Source of the DNA: an uncultured Roseateles sp.
GTDB lineage: Bacteria > Pseudomonadota > Gammaproteobacteria > Burkholderiales > Burkholderiaceae
DNA length: 52,620 nt
Reading direction: 5' to 3'
Assembly: GCA_946886855.1 (NCBI GenBank)
Contig: CAMPJJ010000026.1
Location: forward strand, 1-52,620
Below are positions 24,655 to 32,869 of this stretch, piece by piece. Within the stretch, counting starts at the first letter, position 1, and every line of letters starts with the position of its first letter. The notes below the pieces were generated by a model. The model was not told where the DNA came from and searched no databases. It worked only from the letters and a program-made list of their open reading frames with translations. The position numbers and the translations under genes are program-made.

Positions 24655-25893
24655 ATGTTCCCGCCGACCGCCCTGCCCGTTCCCATGGCCGCCTTTGAGA
24701 CAGCCGACGATCAGGCCTCTCCGGACGAGGCGGCGCGCCGGCTTGCGCTGCTGCTCGAAAGCACCGGCGAAGGCATCTTCGGCATCGACATGGACGGCCG
24801 ATGCACCTTCGTGAATCGCGCCGCCTGCGACACGCTGGGCTGGCGCACCGACGAGGTGCTCGGCCGCAACATGCATGCGCTGATCCACCACTCGCATGGC
24901 GACGGCAGCGGCTACCGCGAGTGCGACTGCCCGATCTTCAACGCCTTCCGCCGCGGCGACCCCTGCCGCATCGACGACGAGGTGCTCTGGCGCGCCGACG
25001 GCAGCGCCTTCCCGGCCGAGTACTCCAGCTACCCGCTCTTCGAGCACGGCCGGGTCCAGGGCGCCGTGGTCACCTTCGTCGACATCTCCAAGCGCAAGCA
25101 CGCCGAGGAGCTGCTGCGCGCCAGCCACGACCAGCTCGAACGGCGCGTCGCGGAGCGGACCTCGCAGCTGCGCGAACTCGCGCATCACCTCGAGGCCGTG
25201 CGCGAGACCGAGCGCAAGCGCATCGCCCGCGAGATCCACGATGAACTCGGCTCGCTGCTCGTCGCGCTGAAGATGGACGTCAACTGGCTCGAGCGCCGCG
25301 TCGGCGATGAGGCTCAGCGCGCCGCGATGGTGGCGAAATGCCATCGCATGGGCGGGCTCGTGGACACGGCCGTGGACGCGGTCGGGCGCATCATCACCGA
25401 CCTGCGGCCCAGCATCCTCGATCACCAGGGCCTGTGGGCCGCGCTGGAGTGGCAGGCCCAGGAGTTCCAGCTCGCCGGCAGCGACGAGCGCGAGGTCCGC
25501 TTCCGCATCTTCGTCGCCGCCGACGTCGTCCCGCCGGAGGGCGGCCTGGCGATCGCGGTCTTCCGGATCTTCCAGGAGGTGCTCTCCAACGTCGCGCGTC
25601 ACGCGCAGGCCTCGCGCGTGGACATCCGCATCGACGTCGACGCACCGCCGCAGCCGGTGCTCTACCTGCAGGTCAGCGACGACGGCATCGGCGCACGCGA
25701 CGAGGCGCTCAACGACCCGCGCAGCTACGGCGTGCTCGGCATGCGCGAGCGCGCGGCGCAGTTCGGCGGACGGCTCGGCATCGCCAGCGCGCCGGGGCGC
25801 GGCACCACGGTGCGGCTGGTCATGCCGCTCGAGGGGGCTTCACGCGATGACGCACCGCGCTCGGACACGCGGCCCGAAAGAACGCCGTCATGA
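24655..25893 (+). CDS. PAS-domain histidine kinase, NarL/LuxR partner type
   Basis: A 412-residue soluble sensor. A PAS domain (about 30-145: LLLESTGEGIFGIDMDGRC, NRAACDTLGW, then GYRECDCPIF with a close Cys pair) is followed by a coiled coil and a HisKA_3 box ERKRIAREIHDELGSLL (His195). A HATPase domain with FQEVLSNVARHAQ, SDDGIGA and GVLGMRERAAQFGGRL closes it. This is the NarX/UhpB-like class that drives LuxR-type regulators. Its stop overlaps the regulator start as ATGA. ATG 24655 is the first in frame; 24685 is an alternative. The signal is unknown; the CDC site might bind a metal or respond to redox. Confidence 0.92.
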   Translation: MFPPTALPVPMAAFETADDQASPDEAARRLALLLESTGEGIFGIDMDGRCTFVNRAACDTLGWRTDEVLGRNMHALIHHSHGDGSGYRECDCPIFNAFRRGDPCRIDDEVLWRADGSAFPAEYSSYPLFEHGRVQGAVVTFVDISKRKHAEELLRASHDQLERRVAERTSQLRELAHHLEAVRETERKRIAREIHDELGSLLVALKMDVNWLERRVGDEAQRAAMVAKCHRMGGLVDTAVDAVGRIITDLRPSILDHQGLWAALEWQAQEFQLAGSDEREVRFRIFVAADVVPPEGGLAIAVFRIFQEVLSNVARHAQASRVDIRIDVDAPPQPVLYLQVSDDGIGARDEALNDPRSYGVLGMRERAAQFGGRLGIASAPGRGTTVRLVMPLEGASRDDAPRSDTRPERTPS

Positions 25894-26555
25894 CGATCCG
25901 CGTGTTGATCTGCGACGACCATCGCATCGTCCGCGAGGGCATCAAGCAGATCCTCGCCGAGGCCAGCGACCTGCGCGTGATGGGCGAGGCGGCCAACGGT
26001 CCCGAGGCGATCCAGCAAGTCCGCGCAGGCATCGCCGCCGGGTCGGGACCCGAGGTCGTGCTGCTGGACATCGCCATGCCGCAGCGCGACGGGCTCGACA
26101 TCCTCAAGGCGCTGCGCAGCGAGTTTCCGAAGCTTCCGGTGCTGATGCTCTCCACCTATCCGGACCGTCAGTACGCGGTGCGCAGTCTCAAACTGGGCGC
26201 GGCCGGCTACCTCAACAAGAGTGCCGACAGCGAGCAGATGATCGACGCCGTGCGCACGGTCGCGCGCGGACGTCGCTTCATCACCCCCAGCGTCGCCGAG
26301 CATCTGGCCGCCGCCATCGGGGACGGTTTCGCCGCGGACGACGGTATGCCGCTGCACGAGGTCCTCTCGCATCGCGAGCACCAGGTCTTCCAGATGCTGG
26401 TGGCGGGACGCAGCGTCGGCGAGATCGCCGAACAGCTGGTGCTGTCTTCCAACACCGTGTCGACCTACCGCGCCCGCATCCTCGAGAAGACCGGCGTTCG
26501 CAACGACGTCGAGCTGACGCTCTTTGCCGTGAGGCGGGAGCTGCTCTCCCCCTGA
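25890..26555 (+). CDS. LuxR/NarL family response regulator
   Basis: A 221-residue regulator. A receiver domain (VLICDDHRIVREGIKQIL, phosphoacceptor Asp60 in VVLLDIAMPQRDG, Lys in GYLNKSADSE) is followed by a LuxR helix-turn-helix (LSHREHQVFQMLVAGRSVGE, then VLSSNTVSTYRARILEK). It overlaps the sensor kinase gene by four bases. It lies about 310 bases upstream of the cyanate operon in the same direction, so control of that operon is possible but not shown. Confidence 0.94.
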   Translation: MTIRVLICDDHRIVREGIKQILAEASDLRVMGEAANGPEAIQQVRAGIAAGSGPEVVLLDIAMPQRDGLDILKALRSEFPKLPVLMLSTYPDRQYAVRSLKLGAAGYLNKSADSEQMIDAVRTVARGRRFITPSVAEHLAAAIGDGFAADDGMPLHEVLSHREHQVFQMLVAGRSVGEIAEQLVLSSNTVSTYRARILEKTGVRNDVELTLFAVRRELLSP

Positions 26556-26583
26556 CCTCGCTCCGGAACACGGACGAGGTCAG
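26552..26583 (+). terminator. Stem-loop after the LuxR regulator gene
   Basis: CTGACCTCG (26552-26560) pairs perfectly with CGAGGTCAG (26575-26583) around a 14-base loop, beginning at the stop codon. There is no T tract after it, so it may be a processing or Rho-type site and not a simple intrinsic terminator. Confidence 0.4.
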
Positions 26584-26635
26584 CGAGAGCAGGTGGGGCC
26601 GGAATGGGGCTTGGGGTCCCTGGAGGGGTGCCCCA

Positions 26636-26740
26636 TGCCCCGTGGAGAGCCCGCGCTTGGCCAAACGAAGTGCCCCGTGGAGAGCCCGCGCTTGGCCGAA
26701 CGAAGTGACCCGTGGAGAGCCCGCGCTTGGCCCAACGAAG
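26636..26740. repeat. Three 35-bp tandem repeats upstream of the cyanate operon
   Basis: Three head-to-tail units at 26636-26670, 26671-26705 and 26706-26740, all 35 bases and nearly identical (differences only at TGC/TGA and the base after CTTGGCC). Each has core GTGGAGAGCCCGCGCTTGGC and ends AACGAAG. A broken fourth copy begins TGACCC at 26741. No spacer sequence lies between units, so this is not a CRISPR array. The rest of the 26556-26868 gap holds a G-run cluster before and an inverted repeat after. Confidence 0.92.
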
Positions 26741-26766
26741 TGACCCTCGAAGGCAACTGAGCGCGT

Positions 26767-26786
26767 TTGTAGTGCGTCCCCTACAA
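26767..26786. promoter_or_regulatory. Inverted repeat in the cyanate operon promoter region
   Basis: TTGTAG-N8-CTACAA forms a perfect 6-bp inverted repeat about 80 bases before the binding-protein start. It is of a size that suits a dimeric regulator such as a LysR type (CynR controls cyn genes in E. coli, known). No cynR gene is adjacent here, so the binding protein is unknown. Confidence 0.4.
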
Positions 26787-26868
26787 GAGAACCACGCCCT
26801 GCACGATGCCGCGATCGAACGCGTTTTCCTAGAGTGGAGTCCTCCGTCCACCGACCTGGAAAGCAGCG

Positions 26869-28281
26869 ATGAGCGACCTCCGCCACGACCCTTACGACGC
26901 CGATCGCCCGCTGCTGATGCGTTGCGCCTGCGGCCGCCACGGCAGCGAGGCCGAGCATGCCCTTGAACGGGATCGCGACCGCGCCGCCGCGACGCTGCGC
27001 CAGCGCGCCGATGCGACGGACACAACGGACATCGAGCGCGAGTCCAACCAGTTCGTCGAAGCCGCGCTGGTGAAGGCGCTGTTCCCGCAGGACGCGCTGC
27101 GGCGCCGCTTCCTGCGCGCGGTCGGCCGCGGCAGCGCGATGGCGGCGATCAGCAGCGTGCTGCCGATCGCGCCGCTGCAGGCGATGGCGCAGGAGCGCGG
27201 CGCGCTGGAGAAGAAGGATCTCAAGATCGGCTTCATCCCCATCACCTGCGCGACGCCGCTGATCATGGCGCACCCGCTGGGCTTCTACAGCAAGCAGGGA
27301 CTGAACGTCGAGGTCGTGAAGACCGCCGGCTGGGCGTTGATCCGCGACAAGATGATCAACAGGGAATACGACGCCACGCACTTCCTGAGTCCGATGCCGC
27401 TGGCGATCAGCCTGGGCCTGGGCGCGACCGCCACGCCGATGAACGTGGCGACGATCCAGAATACCAACGGCCAGGCGATCACGCTGGCGATGAAGCACAA
27501 GGACAAGCGCGATCCGAGGTCGTGGAAGGGCTTCAAGTTCGCCGTCCCCTTCGAGTACTCGATGCACAACTTCCTGCTGCGCTACTACGTGGCGGAAGCG
27601 GGCCTCGATCCCGACCGCGACATCCAGATCCGCGTCGTGCCGCCGCCGGAGATGGTGGCCAACCTGCGCGCCGGCAACATCGACGGCTTCCTCGGCCCGG
27701 ATCCGTTCAACCAGCGCGCCGTGTTCGAGGAGGTCGGCTTCATCCACGTCCTCTCGAAGGACCTGTGGAACGGCCACCCCTGCTGCGCCTTCGGCACCAG
27801 CACCGAGTTCATCCAGAAGAACCCCAACACCTTCGCCGCGCTGTACCGCGCGGTGCTGACCTCGGCCGCGATGGCGCGCGAGGCGCGCAACCGCGAGCTC
27901 ATCGCCAAGGTCATCGCGCCGCAGGCCTATCTGAACCAGCCGGAGACGGTGATCGCGCAGGTGCTCACCGGCAAGTTCGCCGACGGCCTGGGCAACGTGC
28001 GCGTCGTGCCGGACCGCGCCGACTTCGATCCGATCCCCTGGCAGAGCATGGCCGTCTGGATGCTCACGCAGATGAAGCGCTGGGGCTACCTGAAGGGCGA
28101 TGTGAACTACAAGCAGATCGCGGAGAAGGTCTTCCTGCTCACCGACGCGAAGAAGCAGATGAAGGCGCTCGACCAGGCGGTGCCGGACGGCGCGTATCCG
28201 AAGTTCAGCGTCATGGGCAAGACCTTCGACCCCGCGCAGCCCGATGCCTACGTGGCCGGCTTCGCGATCAAGCGCGCGTGA
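26869..28281 (+). CDS. cynA: Cyanate/nitrate-type ABC transporter substrate-binding protein
   Basis: A 470-residue CmpA/NrtA-family solute-binding protein. Seen: KIGFIPITCATPLIMAHPLG, the GWALIRDKM and PFEYSMHNFLLRYY segments and a Pro-rich PPPEMVANLRAGNIDGFLGPDPFNQ region typical of oxyanion and cyanate binders. Export looks Tat-dependent: RRRFLRA (78-84) then a hydrophobic stretch ending LQAMAQ. The signal is unusual in lying behind a 77-residue charged leader that contains MRCACGRHGS. Downstream permease, ATPase and cyanase genes make cyanate the probable ligand; nitrate is the alternative. GGAAAG precedes the ATG. Confidence 0.85.
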   Translation: MSDLRHDPYDADRPLLMRCACGRHGSEAEHALERDRDRAAATLRQRADATDTTDIERESNQFVEAALVKALFPQDALRRRFLRAVGRGSAMAAISSVLPIAPLQAMAQERGALEKKDLKIGFIPITCATPLIMAHPLGFYSKQGLNVEVVKTAGWALIRDKMINREYDATHFLSPMPLAISLGLGATATPMNVATIQNTNGQAITLAMKHKDKRDPRSWKGFKFAVPFEYSMHNFLLRYYVAEAGLDPDRDIQIRVVPPPEMVANLRAGNIDGFLGPDPFNQRAVFEEVGFIHVLSKDLWNGHPCCAFGTSTEFIQKNPNTFAALYRAVLTSAAMAREARNRELIAKVIAPQAYLNQPETVIAQVLTGKFADGLGNVRVVPDRADFDPIPWQSMAVWMLTQMKRWGYLKGDVNYKQIAEKVFLLTDAKKQMKALDQAVPDGAYPKFSVMGKTFDPAQPDAYVAGFAIKRA

Positions 28282-28294
28282 ACGGGAGTCGCCC

Positions 28295-29203
28295 ATGATC
28301 TCGCCCACTTCGCTGAACGCGCGCGCCGCCCTGCTCTCGCTGCTGCTGCTCGGCCTGCTGCTGGGGATCTGGCACCTGGCGACGATGAGCAGCGGCGCCG
28401 CCTCGTCCGCGACCGCCGCCGCGGCACCGGCGATGACGGCCGAGCAGATCGAATACGCCAGGCTGATGGGCAAGCCCGTGCCCGCGGACGCCAGCGGGAG
28501 CGCCTCTCCGGTCGCGACGAAGAGCGGTTTCCCGACCCTTGCGCAGATGGGTGCGACCGTCGTCCACCACCTGGCCGATCCGTTCTACGACAAGGGTCCC
28601 AACGACAAGGGCATCGGTCTGCAGTTGGCGTATTCGCTGGGCCGGGTCGCGCTGGGCTACCTGCTCGCGGCGCTCGTCGCGATCCCGCTGGGCTTCGCGA
28701 TCGGGATGAGCCCGCTCGTCCATCGCGCGCTCGATCCCTTCATCCAGATCCTGAAGCCGATCTCGCCGCTGGCCTGGATGCCGCTGGCGCTGTACACGAT
28801 CAAGGACTCGGCCGCGAGCGGCATCTTCGTGATCTTCATCTGCAGCGTCTGGCCGATGCTGATCAACACGGCTTTCGGCGTCGCCGGCGTGCGCAAGGAG
28901 TGGCTCAACGTCGCCCGCACGCTGGAGGTCCGTCCGCTGCGCCGCGCGCTCGAGGTGATCCTGCCGGCAGCCGCGCCCACCATCCTCACCGGCATGCGCA
29001 TCAGCATGGGCATCGCCTGGCTGGTGATCGTCGCGGCGGAGATGCTGGTCGGCGGCACCGGCATCGGCTACTTCGTCTGGAACGAGTGGAACAACCTCAG
29101 CCTGCCCAACGTGGTCTTCGCGATCCTCGTGATCGGGCTGGTGGGCATGGCGCTGGACGGGCTCTTCGCCCGCGCGCAGAAGGCGGTGACCTATGCGGAT
29201 TGA
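28295..29203 (+). CDS. cynB: Cyanate ABC transporter permease
   Basis: A 302-residue inner-membrane permease of the nitrate/sulfonate/taurine class. An N-terminal helix (ALLSLLLLGLLLGIWHLA) precedes a 60-residue periplasmic-type linker, then five helices. Seen: the EAA-type loop in VRPLRRALEVILPAAAPTILTGMRISMGIAW, which contacts the ATPase. ATG 28295 has GGGAG upstream; the binding-protein stop is 13 bases before. It works with the binding protein and ATPase to bring cyanate (by context) into the cell. Confidence 0.88.
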   Translation: MISPTSLNARAALLSLLLLGLLLGIWHLATMSSGAASSATAAAAPAMTAEQIEYARLMGKPVPADASGSASPVATKSGFPTLAQMGATVVHHLADPFYDKGPNDKGIGLQLAYSLGRVALGYLLAALVAIPLGFAIGMSPLVHRALDPFIQILKPISPLAWMPLALYTIKDSAASGIFVIFICSVWPMLINTAFGVAGVRKEWLNVARTLEVRPLRRALEVILPAAAPTILTGMRISMGIAWLVIVAAEMLVGGTGIGYFVWNEWNNLSLPNVVFAILVIGLVGMALDGLFARAQKAVTYAD

Positions 29204-30044
29204 TCCGCTGGAACAAGGCGCGGCAGCGGCGGTCGACGCCCTGCCTGACACGGCGCCCGTGCTGGTGCGTGTCGAAGGCCTGGCCAAGCGCTACGGCGAC
29301 ACCCCGATCTTCGAGGACGTGAACTTCACGCTGCGCCAGGGCGAGTTCGTCTGCATCGTCGGCCACAGCGGCTGCGGCAAGACGACGATCCTCAACACCC
29401 TCGCCGGCCTGGAGCGGGCGAGCGACGGCCACGTCATCGTCGATGGTCGCGAGGTCGTGGGACCGGGCCTTGACCGCGGCGTCGTCTTCCAGGGCCATGC
29501 GTTGATGCCCTGGCTCACGGTGCGCCAGAACATCGCCTTCGCGGTGCGCAGCAAGTGGCCGGACTGGTCGAAGGCCCAGGTCGACGAGCAGGTCCGCAAG
29601 TACGTGGCCCTGGTGAGTCTGACGCCGGCGCTCGACAAGAAGCCGAGCCAGCTCTCCGGCGGCATGAAGCAGCGCGTCGGCATCGCCCGCGCCTTCGCGA
29701 TCGAGCCGCGGATGCTGCTGCTCGACGAGCCTTTCGGCGCGCTGGACGCGCTCACGCGCGGCACCATCCAGGACGAACTGCTGAAGATCTGCGCCGCCAC
29801 GCGGCAGACGGTCTTCATGATCACGCACGACGTCGACGAAGCCCTGCTGCTCGCCGACCGCGTGATGCTGATGTCGAACGGCCCGCGCGCGCGGGTGGCG
29901 GAGATCGTCGTGAACACGATGCCCCGCTCGCGCCAGCGCGCCACGCTTCATCACGATCCCCAGTACTACCCGATGCGCAACCACCTGATGGACTTCCTGG
30001 TGGAGCGCAGCCATCCCCTCACCCCTGCAAGGAGCAACGCATGA
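29193..30044 (+). CDS. cynD: Cyanate ABC transporter ATP-binding protein
   Basis: A 283-residue ABC ATPase of the nitrate/taurine type. Seen: Walker A GHSGCGKTT (about residue 58), Q-loop FQGHALMPWL, signature QLSGGMKQRVGIARAF, Walker B MLLLDEPFGALDALTR and the switch His in MITHDVDEALLLADR. Its start overlaps the permease stop by 11 bases and its stop overlaps the cyanase start (ATGA), so the operon is translationally coupled. It powers the importer from the cytoplasmic face. Confidence 0.92.
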   Translation: MRIDPLEQGAAAAVDALPDTAPVLVRVEGLAKRYGDTPIFEDVNFTLRQGEFVCIVGHSGCGKTTILNTLAGLERASDGHVIVDGREVVGPGLDRGVVFQGHALMPWLTVRQNIAFAVRSKWPDWSKAQVDEQVRKYVALVSLTPALDKKPSQLSGGMKQRVGIARAFAIEPRMLLLDEPFGALDALTRGTIQDELLKICAATRQTVFMITHDVDEALLLADRVMLMSNGPRARVAEIVVNTMPRSRQRATLHHDPQYYPMRNHLMDFLVERSHPLTPARSNA

Positions 30045-30484
30045 GCCGACTCGATGTCACCGAAAAGATCATCGCCGCCAAGGTGGCCAAGGGCCTCAAG
30101 TGGTCCGACGTGGCCGAGGCGGTCGGTCTCAGCAAGGAGTGGGTGACGGCCGGCTGCCTCGGCCAGATGACCTTCGACGATGCGCAGGCCGCGACGCTGG
30201 CCGGGATCTTCGATCTCACCGAGGCGGAGACGCAGTGGCTCAAGGTCGTGCCCTACAAGGGCAGCCTGCCGACGTCGGTCCCGACCGATCCGCTGATCTA
30301 CCGCTTCTACGAGCTGATCAGCGTCTACGGGACGACGTTCAAGGAACTGATCCACGAGGAGTTCGGCGACGGCATCATGAGCGCCATCGATTTCCGCATG
30401 GACCTGCAGCGCGAGCCCGATCCGAAGGGCGACCGCGTCAGCATCGTGATGAGCGGGAAGTTCCTGCCGTACAAGACGTATTGA
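30041..30484 (+). CDS. cynS: Cyanate hydratase (cyanase)
   Basis: A 147-residue enzyme that turns cyanate and bicarbonate into carbamate and CO2, the carbamate falling to ammonia. It detoxifies cyanate and supplies nitrogen. The N-terminal helical domain (SDVAEAVGLSKEWVTAGCLG) is followed by the catalytic domain with IYRFYELISVYG and DGIMSAIDF. The residues matching E. coli Arg96, Glu99 and Ser122 are Arg88, Glu91 and Ser114. The end SGKFLPYKTY is diagnostic. ATG 30041 has AAGGAG seven bases upstream and overlaps the ATPase stop. E. coli CynS is 156 residues and decameric; only the first few residues are shorter here. This gene is what identifies the whole operon as a cyanate system. Confidence 0.96.
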   Translation: MSRLDVTEKIIAAKVAKGLKWSDVAEAVGLSKEWVTAGCLGQMTFDDAQAATLAGIFDLTEAETQWLKVVPYKGSLPTSVPTDPLIYRFYELISVYGTTFKELIHEEFGDGIMSAIDFRMDLQREPDPKGDRVSIVMSGKFLPYKTY

Positions 30485-30529
30485 GGGGTCAGTCCTTCGG
30501 GGGCGCCGCGTCCTACGGCACGACCTCGT

Positions 30530-30937
30530 TCAGCCCGCCGGCATCGCCGCCGGGTCCATCCAAAGCGCGGCCCACAGGTGACCGTCGGGATCGGCGAGGT
30601 CGCGGGTGTACATGAAGCCGTGGTCCTCCATCGGATTCACGTCAGCCTGCCCGCCATGGGCAGCGGCGGCCTCGTTCATCGCGTCGACGGCGGCGCGACT
30701 CTCCAGGGCCAGCGACAACATCAGCCCGCAGGAACCGGCCGGCGGGAACGGCCGCTGGGTGAAAGTCCGCCACTTGGCGTGCGTGACCAGCATGACCTGG
30801 ATCGCGTCGCTCCAGACCATGGCGGCGCCATCTTCATCGCTGAGCTGCGGGTTCTGGCCGAAGCCGAGGGCCTTGTAGAAGGCGATCGAGGCGCCGAGGT
30901 CGCTGACCGGAAGGCTGATGAAGAGGCTCTTGGGCAT
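30530..30937 (-). CDS. VOC family protein (glyoxalase/dioxygenase fold)
   Basis: A 135-residue vicinal-oxygen-chelate protein, cytoplasmic. Seen: LFISLPVSDLGASIAFYKALGFG, MVWSDAIQVMLVTHA, and RDLADPDGHLWAALWMDP at the end with the usual DPDGH metal-ligand region. Substrate unknown; this branch is often labelled lactoylglutathione-lyase-like, and many members do not have that activity. ATG 30937 has GGAGT upstream. It is convergent with the cyanase gene. Confidence 0.88.
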   Translation of the reverse strand: MPKSLFISLPVSDLGASIAFYKALGFGQNPQLSDEDGAAMVWSDAIQVMLVTHAKWRTFTQRPFPPAGSCGLMLSLALESRAAVDAMNEAAAAHGGQADVNPMEDHGFMYTRDLADPDGHLWAALWMDPAAMPAG

Positions 30938-31072
30938 GGTTCACTCCGTTGACAGGTTGAGTCGGGTCCCGCCGCGCAGGACACCTTCTTCGTCACGACG
31001 ATCGAACCGTCCCCGGATCGACACCACCGCGCGGAGGGCCGATCACGTCGCCGACCCCAGGCGCGCCTCAGG

Positions 31073-31099
31073 CGCATAGGACGCATAGGACGCATAGAA
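31073..31099. repeat. Short 9-bp tandem repeat before the copper cluster
   Basis: CGCATAGGA occurs twice and then CGCATAGAA once at exact 9-base spacing. It ends eight bases before the DUF2946 gene ATG and yields a TAGAAT hexamer that could serve as a -10 element. This is observation only. Confidence 0.65.
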
Positions 31100-31106
31100 T
31101 CCTCGC

Positions 31107-31502
31107 ATGCATGCGACGCGGACATCGACCAGGCGCTGGGCATGGCTCGTGAGCTTCACGATCCTGCTCGCGGCGATGCTGCCGTCGTTGTCGCATGCCC
31201 TGCTGGTCCATCAGGGCGCCACCTTCGCGGAGATCTGTTCCGCGACCGGCGCCAAGCTCGTGGTGATCGACACCGCCGGCAATGCCGACACGAGCCGCGA
31301 CAGCTCATCGCTGATGAGCTCGTCGATGAACTGCCCGTATTGCGCCATCCACCATGGCGCGCCGGACCTGCCGCCCGCCACCATGCAGTGGACGCCGCCC
31401 GATGCATTGAAGTTCGAGCATCCGCAGCTGTTCTTCGCCGCGCCGCGTCCGCTCTTCGCCTGGGCGCCGGCGCTCGCTCGCGGACCTCCCGCCGTCGCCT
31501 GA
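31107..31502 (+). CDS. DUF2946 family protein
   Basis: A 131-residue exported or membrane-anchored protein. Residues 10-30 form a hydrophobic segment (WLVSFTILLAAMLPSLSHALL). The mature part has the DUF2946 hallmark, here NCPYCAIHHGAPDLPP, a CxxC with nearby His residues suited to copper. Members often sit beside copper-uptake and SCO genes, as here, but their reaction is unproven. No good ribosome-binding site precedes ATG 31107. It is the first gene of a likely copper-handling set with SCO and PCuAC. Confidence 0.82.
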   Translation: MHATRTSTRRWAWLVSFTILLAAMLPSLSHALLVHQGATFAEICSATGAKLVVIDTAGNADTSRDSSSLMSSSMNCPYCAIHHGAPDLPPATMQWTPPDALKFEHPQLFFAAPRPLFAWAPALARGPPAVA

Positions 31503-31649
31503 TCGCCGCCTCGCGGCAGATGCGCCCTTCGCGCCGCTCCGGCCGCGAAGCACTCTCCGACTGACCTTGTCGCCTTCGCTCGTGCCCGCGCGCCGCTCCT
31601 GTGCGCGTGCGCTCCTGCGTCCCCAGGGTCGGTCCACGCCTTCTCGATC

Positions 31650-32288
31650 ATGCGACACCCTTCCCTTGCGCGAGGCCTGCGCGCGCCCGACCGTCCTCGC
31701 ATCACGACCGTCGACTCACGTCGCCGGTCACTGACGATCGCCGCCTGCCTGCTGCCGCTGGCGGCCTGCAAGCCCGCCCCGACCTTCCACGGCATCGACC
31801 TCTCGCTGGTGAGCTACGCGAGCGACTTCGCGCTCCAGGGCGCGGACGGCCGACCGCACCGCCTGGCCGATTTCCGCGGCAAGGTCGTGATGATCTTCTT
31901 CGGCTTCACGCAGTGCCCCGACGTCTGCCCGACCGCGCTCACGCGCGCCGCGGCCGTGCATCAGATGCTGGGTGAGGACGCCAAGGACTTCCAGGTCCTC
32001 TTCGTGACCATCGACCCCGAGCGCGACACCGCGCCGGTGCTTGCGGCGTACACCGCCGCCTTCCACCCGAGCTTCCTCGGGCTGTACAGCGACCTCGCGG
32101 GCACGGCCGCCGTCGCCAAGGAGTTCAAGGTCTATTACGGCAAGGTGCCCACGGGCAGCAGCTACACGATGGACCACTCGACGATCAGCACCGTCTTCGA
32201 CCGCGAGGGGAAGGCGCGCCTGGCCATCAAGCACGAGATGAGCGCCGCCGACCTCGCCGAGGACGTGCGGCAGCTGCTCCAGGCGTGA
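31650..32288 (+). CDS. SCO1/SenC family copper chaperone lipoprotein
   Basis: A 212-residue thioredoxin-fold protein that helps load copper into cytochrome c oxidase. A signal with lipobox LPLAAC (Cys40) predicts a lipoprotein on the periplasmic side. Seen: the copper-binding CPDVC (Cys89, Cys93) in FGFTQCPDVCPTAL and the distal His176 in YTMDHSTISTVF, together the usual three copper ligands. VTIDPERDT also matches the family. Start ATG 31650 has no good ribosome site; there is no better in-frame start before the signal. The PCuAC gene follows by 50 bases. Confidence 0.92.
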   Translation: MRHPSLARGLRAPDRPRITTVDSRRRSLTIAACLLPLAACKPAPTFHGIDLSLVSYASDFALQGADGRPHRLADFRGKVVMIFFGFTQCPDVCPTALTRAAAVHQMLGEDAKDFQVLFVTIDPERDTAPVLAAYTAAFHPSFLGLYSDLAGTAAVAKEFKVYYGKVPTGSSYTMDHSTISTVFDREGKARLAIKHEMSAADLAEDVRQLLQA

Positions 32289-32338
32289 TGCTCAAGACGC
32301 ATGGCTCGACGCCCCACAACACTTTCAGGAGAACCCCC

Positions 32339-32836
32339 ATGACTTTCAAGATCCACACGCTGCTGCTCGTCGCAGGCGCGTTGTCCGCTTCCATCGCCAA
32401 CGCCCAGGTGAAGATCGACGAGGCCTGGGTACGCGCCACGGTGCCGCAGCAGAAGGCCACCGGCGCGTTCATGAAGCTGACCGCCGCCAAGGACACCCGG
32501 CTCGTGGCCGTGACCACGCCGCTGACGCCCAAGGCCGAGGTGCATGAGATGGCGATGCAGGACAACGTGATGCGCATGCGCCAGATCCCGGCGATCGAGC
32601 TGCCGGCGGGCAAGACGGTGGAGCTCAAGCCCGGCGGCTTCCACCTGATGTTCCTGGACCTGACCGCCCAGGTGAAGGCCGGCGACCAGGTGCCGCTGAC
32701 GCTGATCTTCGAGGACCGCAGCGGGGCCCGCCAGACCGTCGAGGTGAAGGCACCGGCGCGCGCGCTCAATGCGGCGATGCCGGCGAAGGACGACAAGGGC
32801 ACTCAGGGCGGTGGTCACGGCGACCACGCGCATTGA
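32339..32836 (+). CDS. pcuC: Periplasmic copper chaperone PCu(A)C
   Basis: A 165-residue periplasmic protein that hands Cu(I) to SCO or to the oxidase CuA site. The signal peptide ends at SIANAQ. The copper motif H-x10-M-x21-H-x-M is exact: His69, Met80, His102 and Met104. A His-rich tail GGGHGDHAH may add copper binding. ATG 32339 has AGGAGA at good spacing. Immediately downstream of the SCO gene, it forms the expected pair. Confidence 0.93.
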   Translation: MTFKIHTLLLVAGALSASIANAQVKIDEAWVRATVPQQKATGAFMKLTAAKDTRLVAVTTPLTPKAEVHEMAMQDNVMRMRQIPAIELPAGKTVELKPGGFHLMFLDLTAQVKAGDQVPLTLIFEDRSGARQTVEVKAPARALNAAMPAKDDKGTQGGGHGDHAH

Positions 32837-32869
32837 GGCCAGCCTGACCGCCGACTTTCCGGAGCCCGC

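Noticed and set aside
26636..26740. CRISPR array
   Set aside because: The 35-base units abut each other with no spacers, and no cas gene is present.
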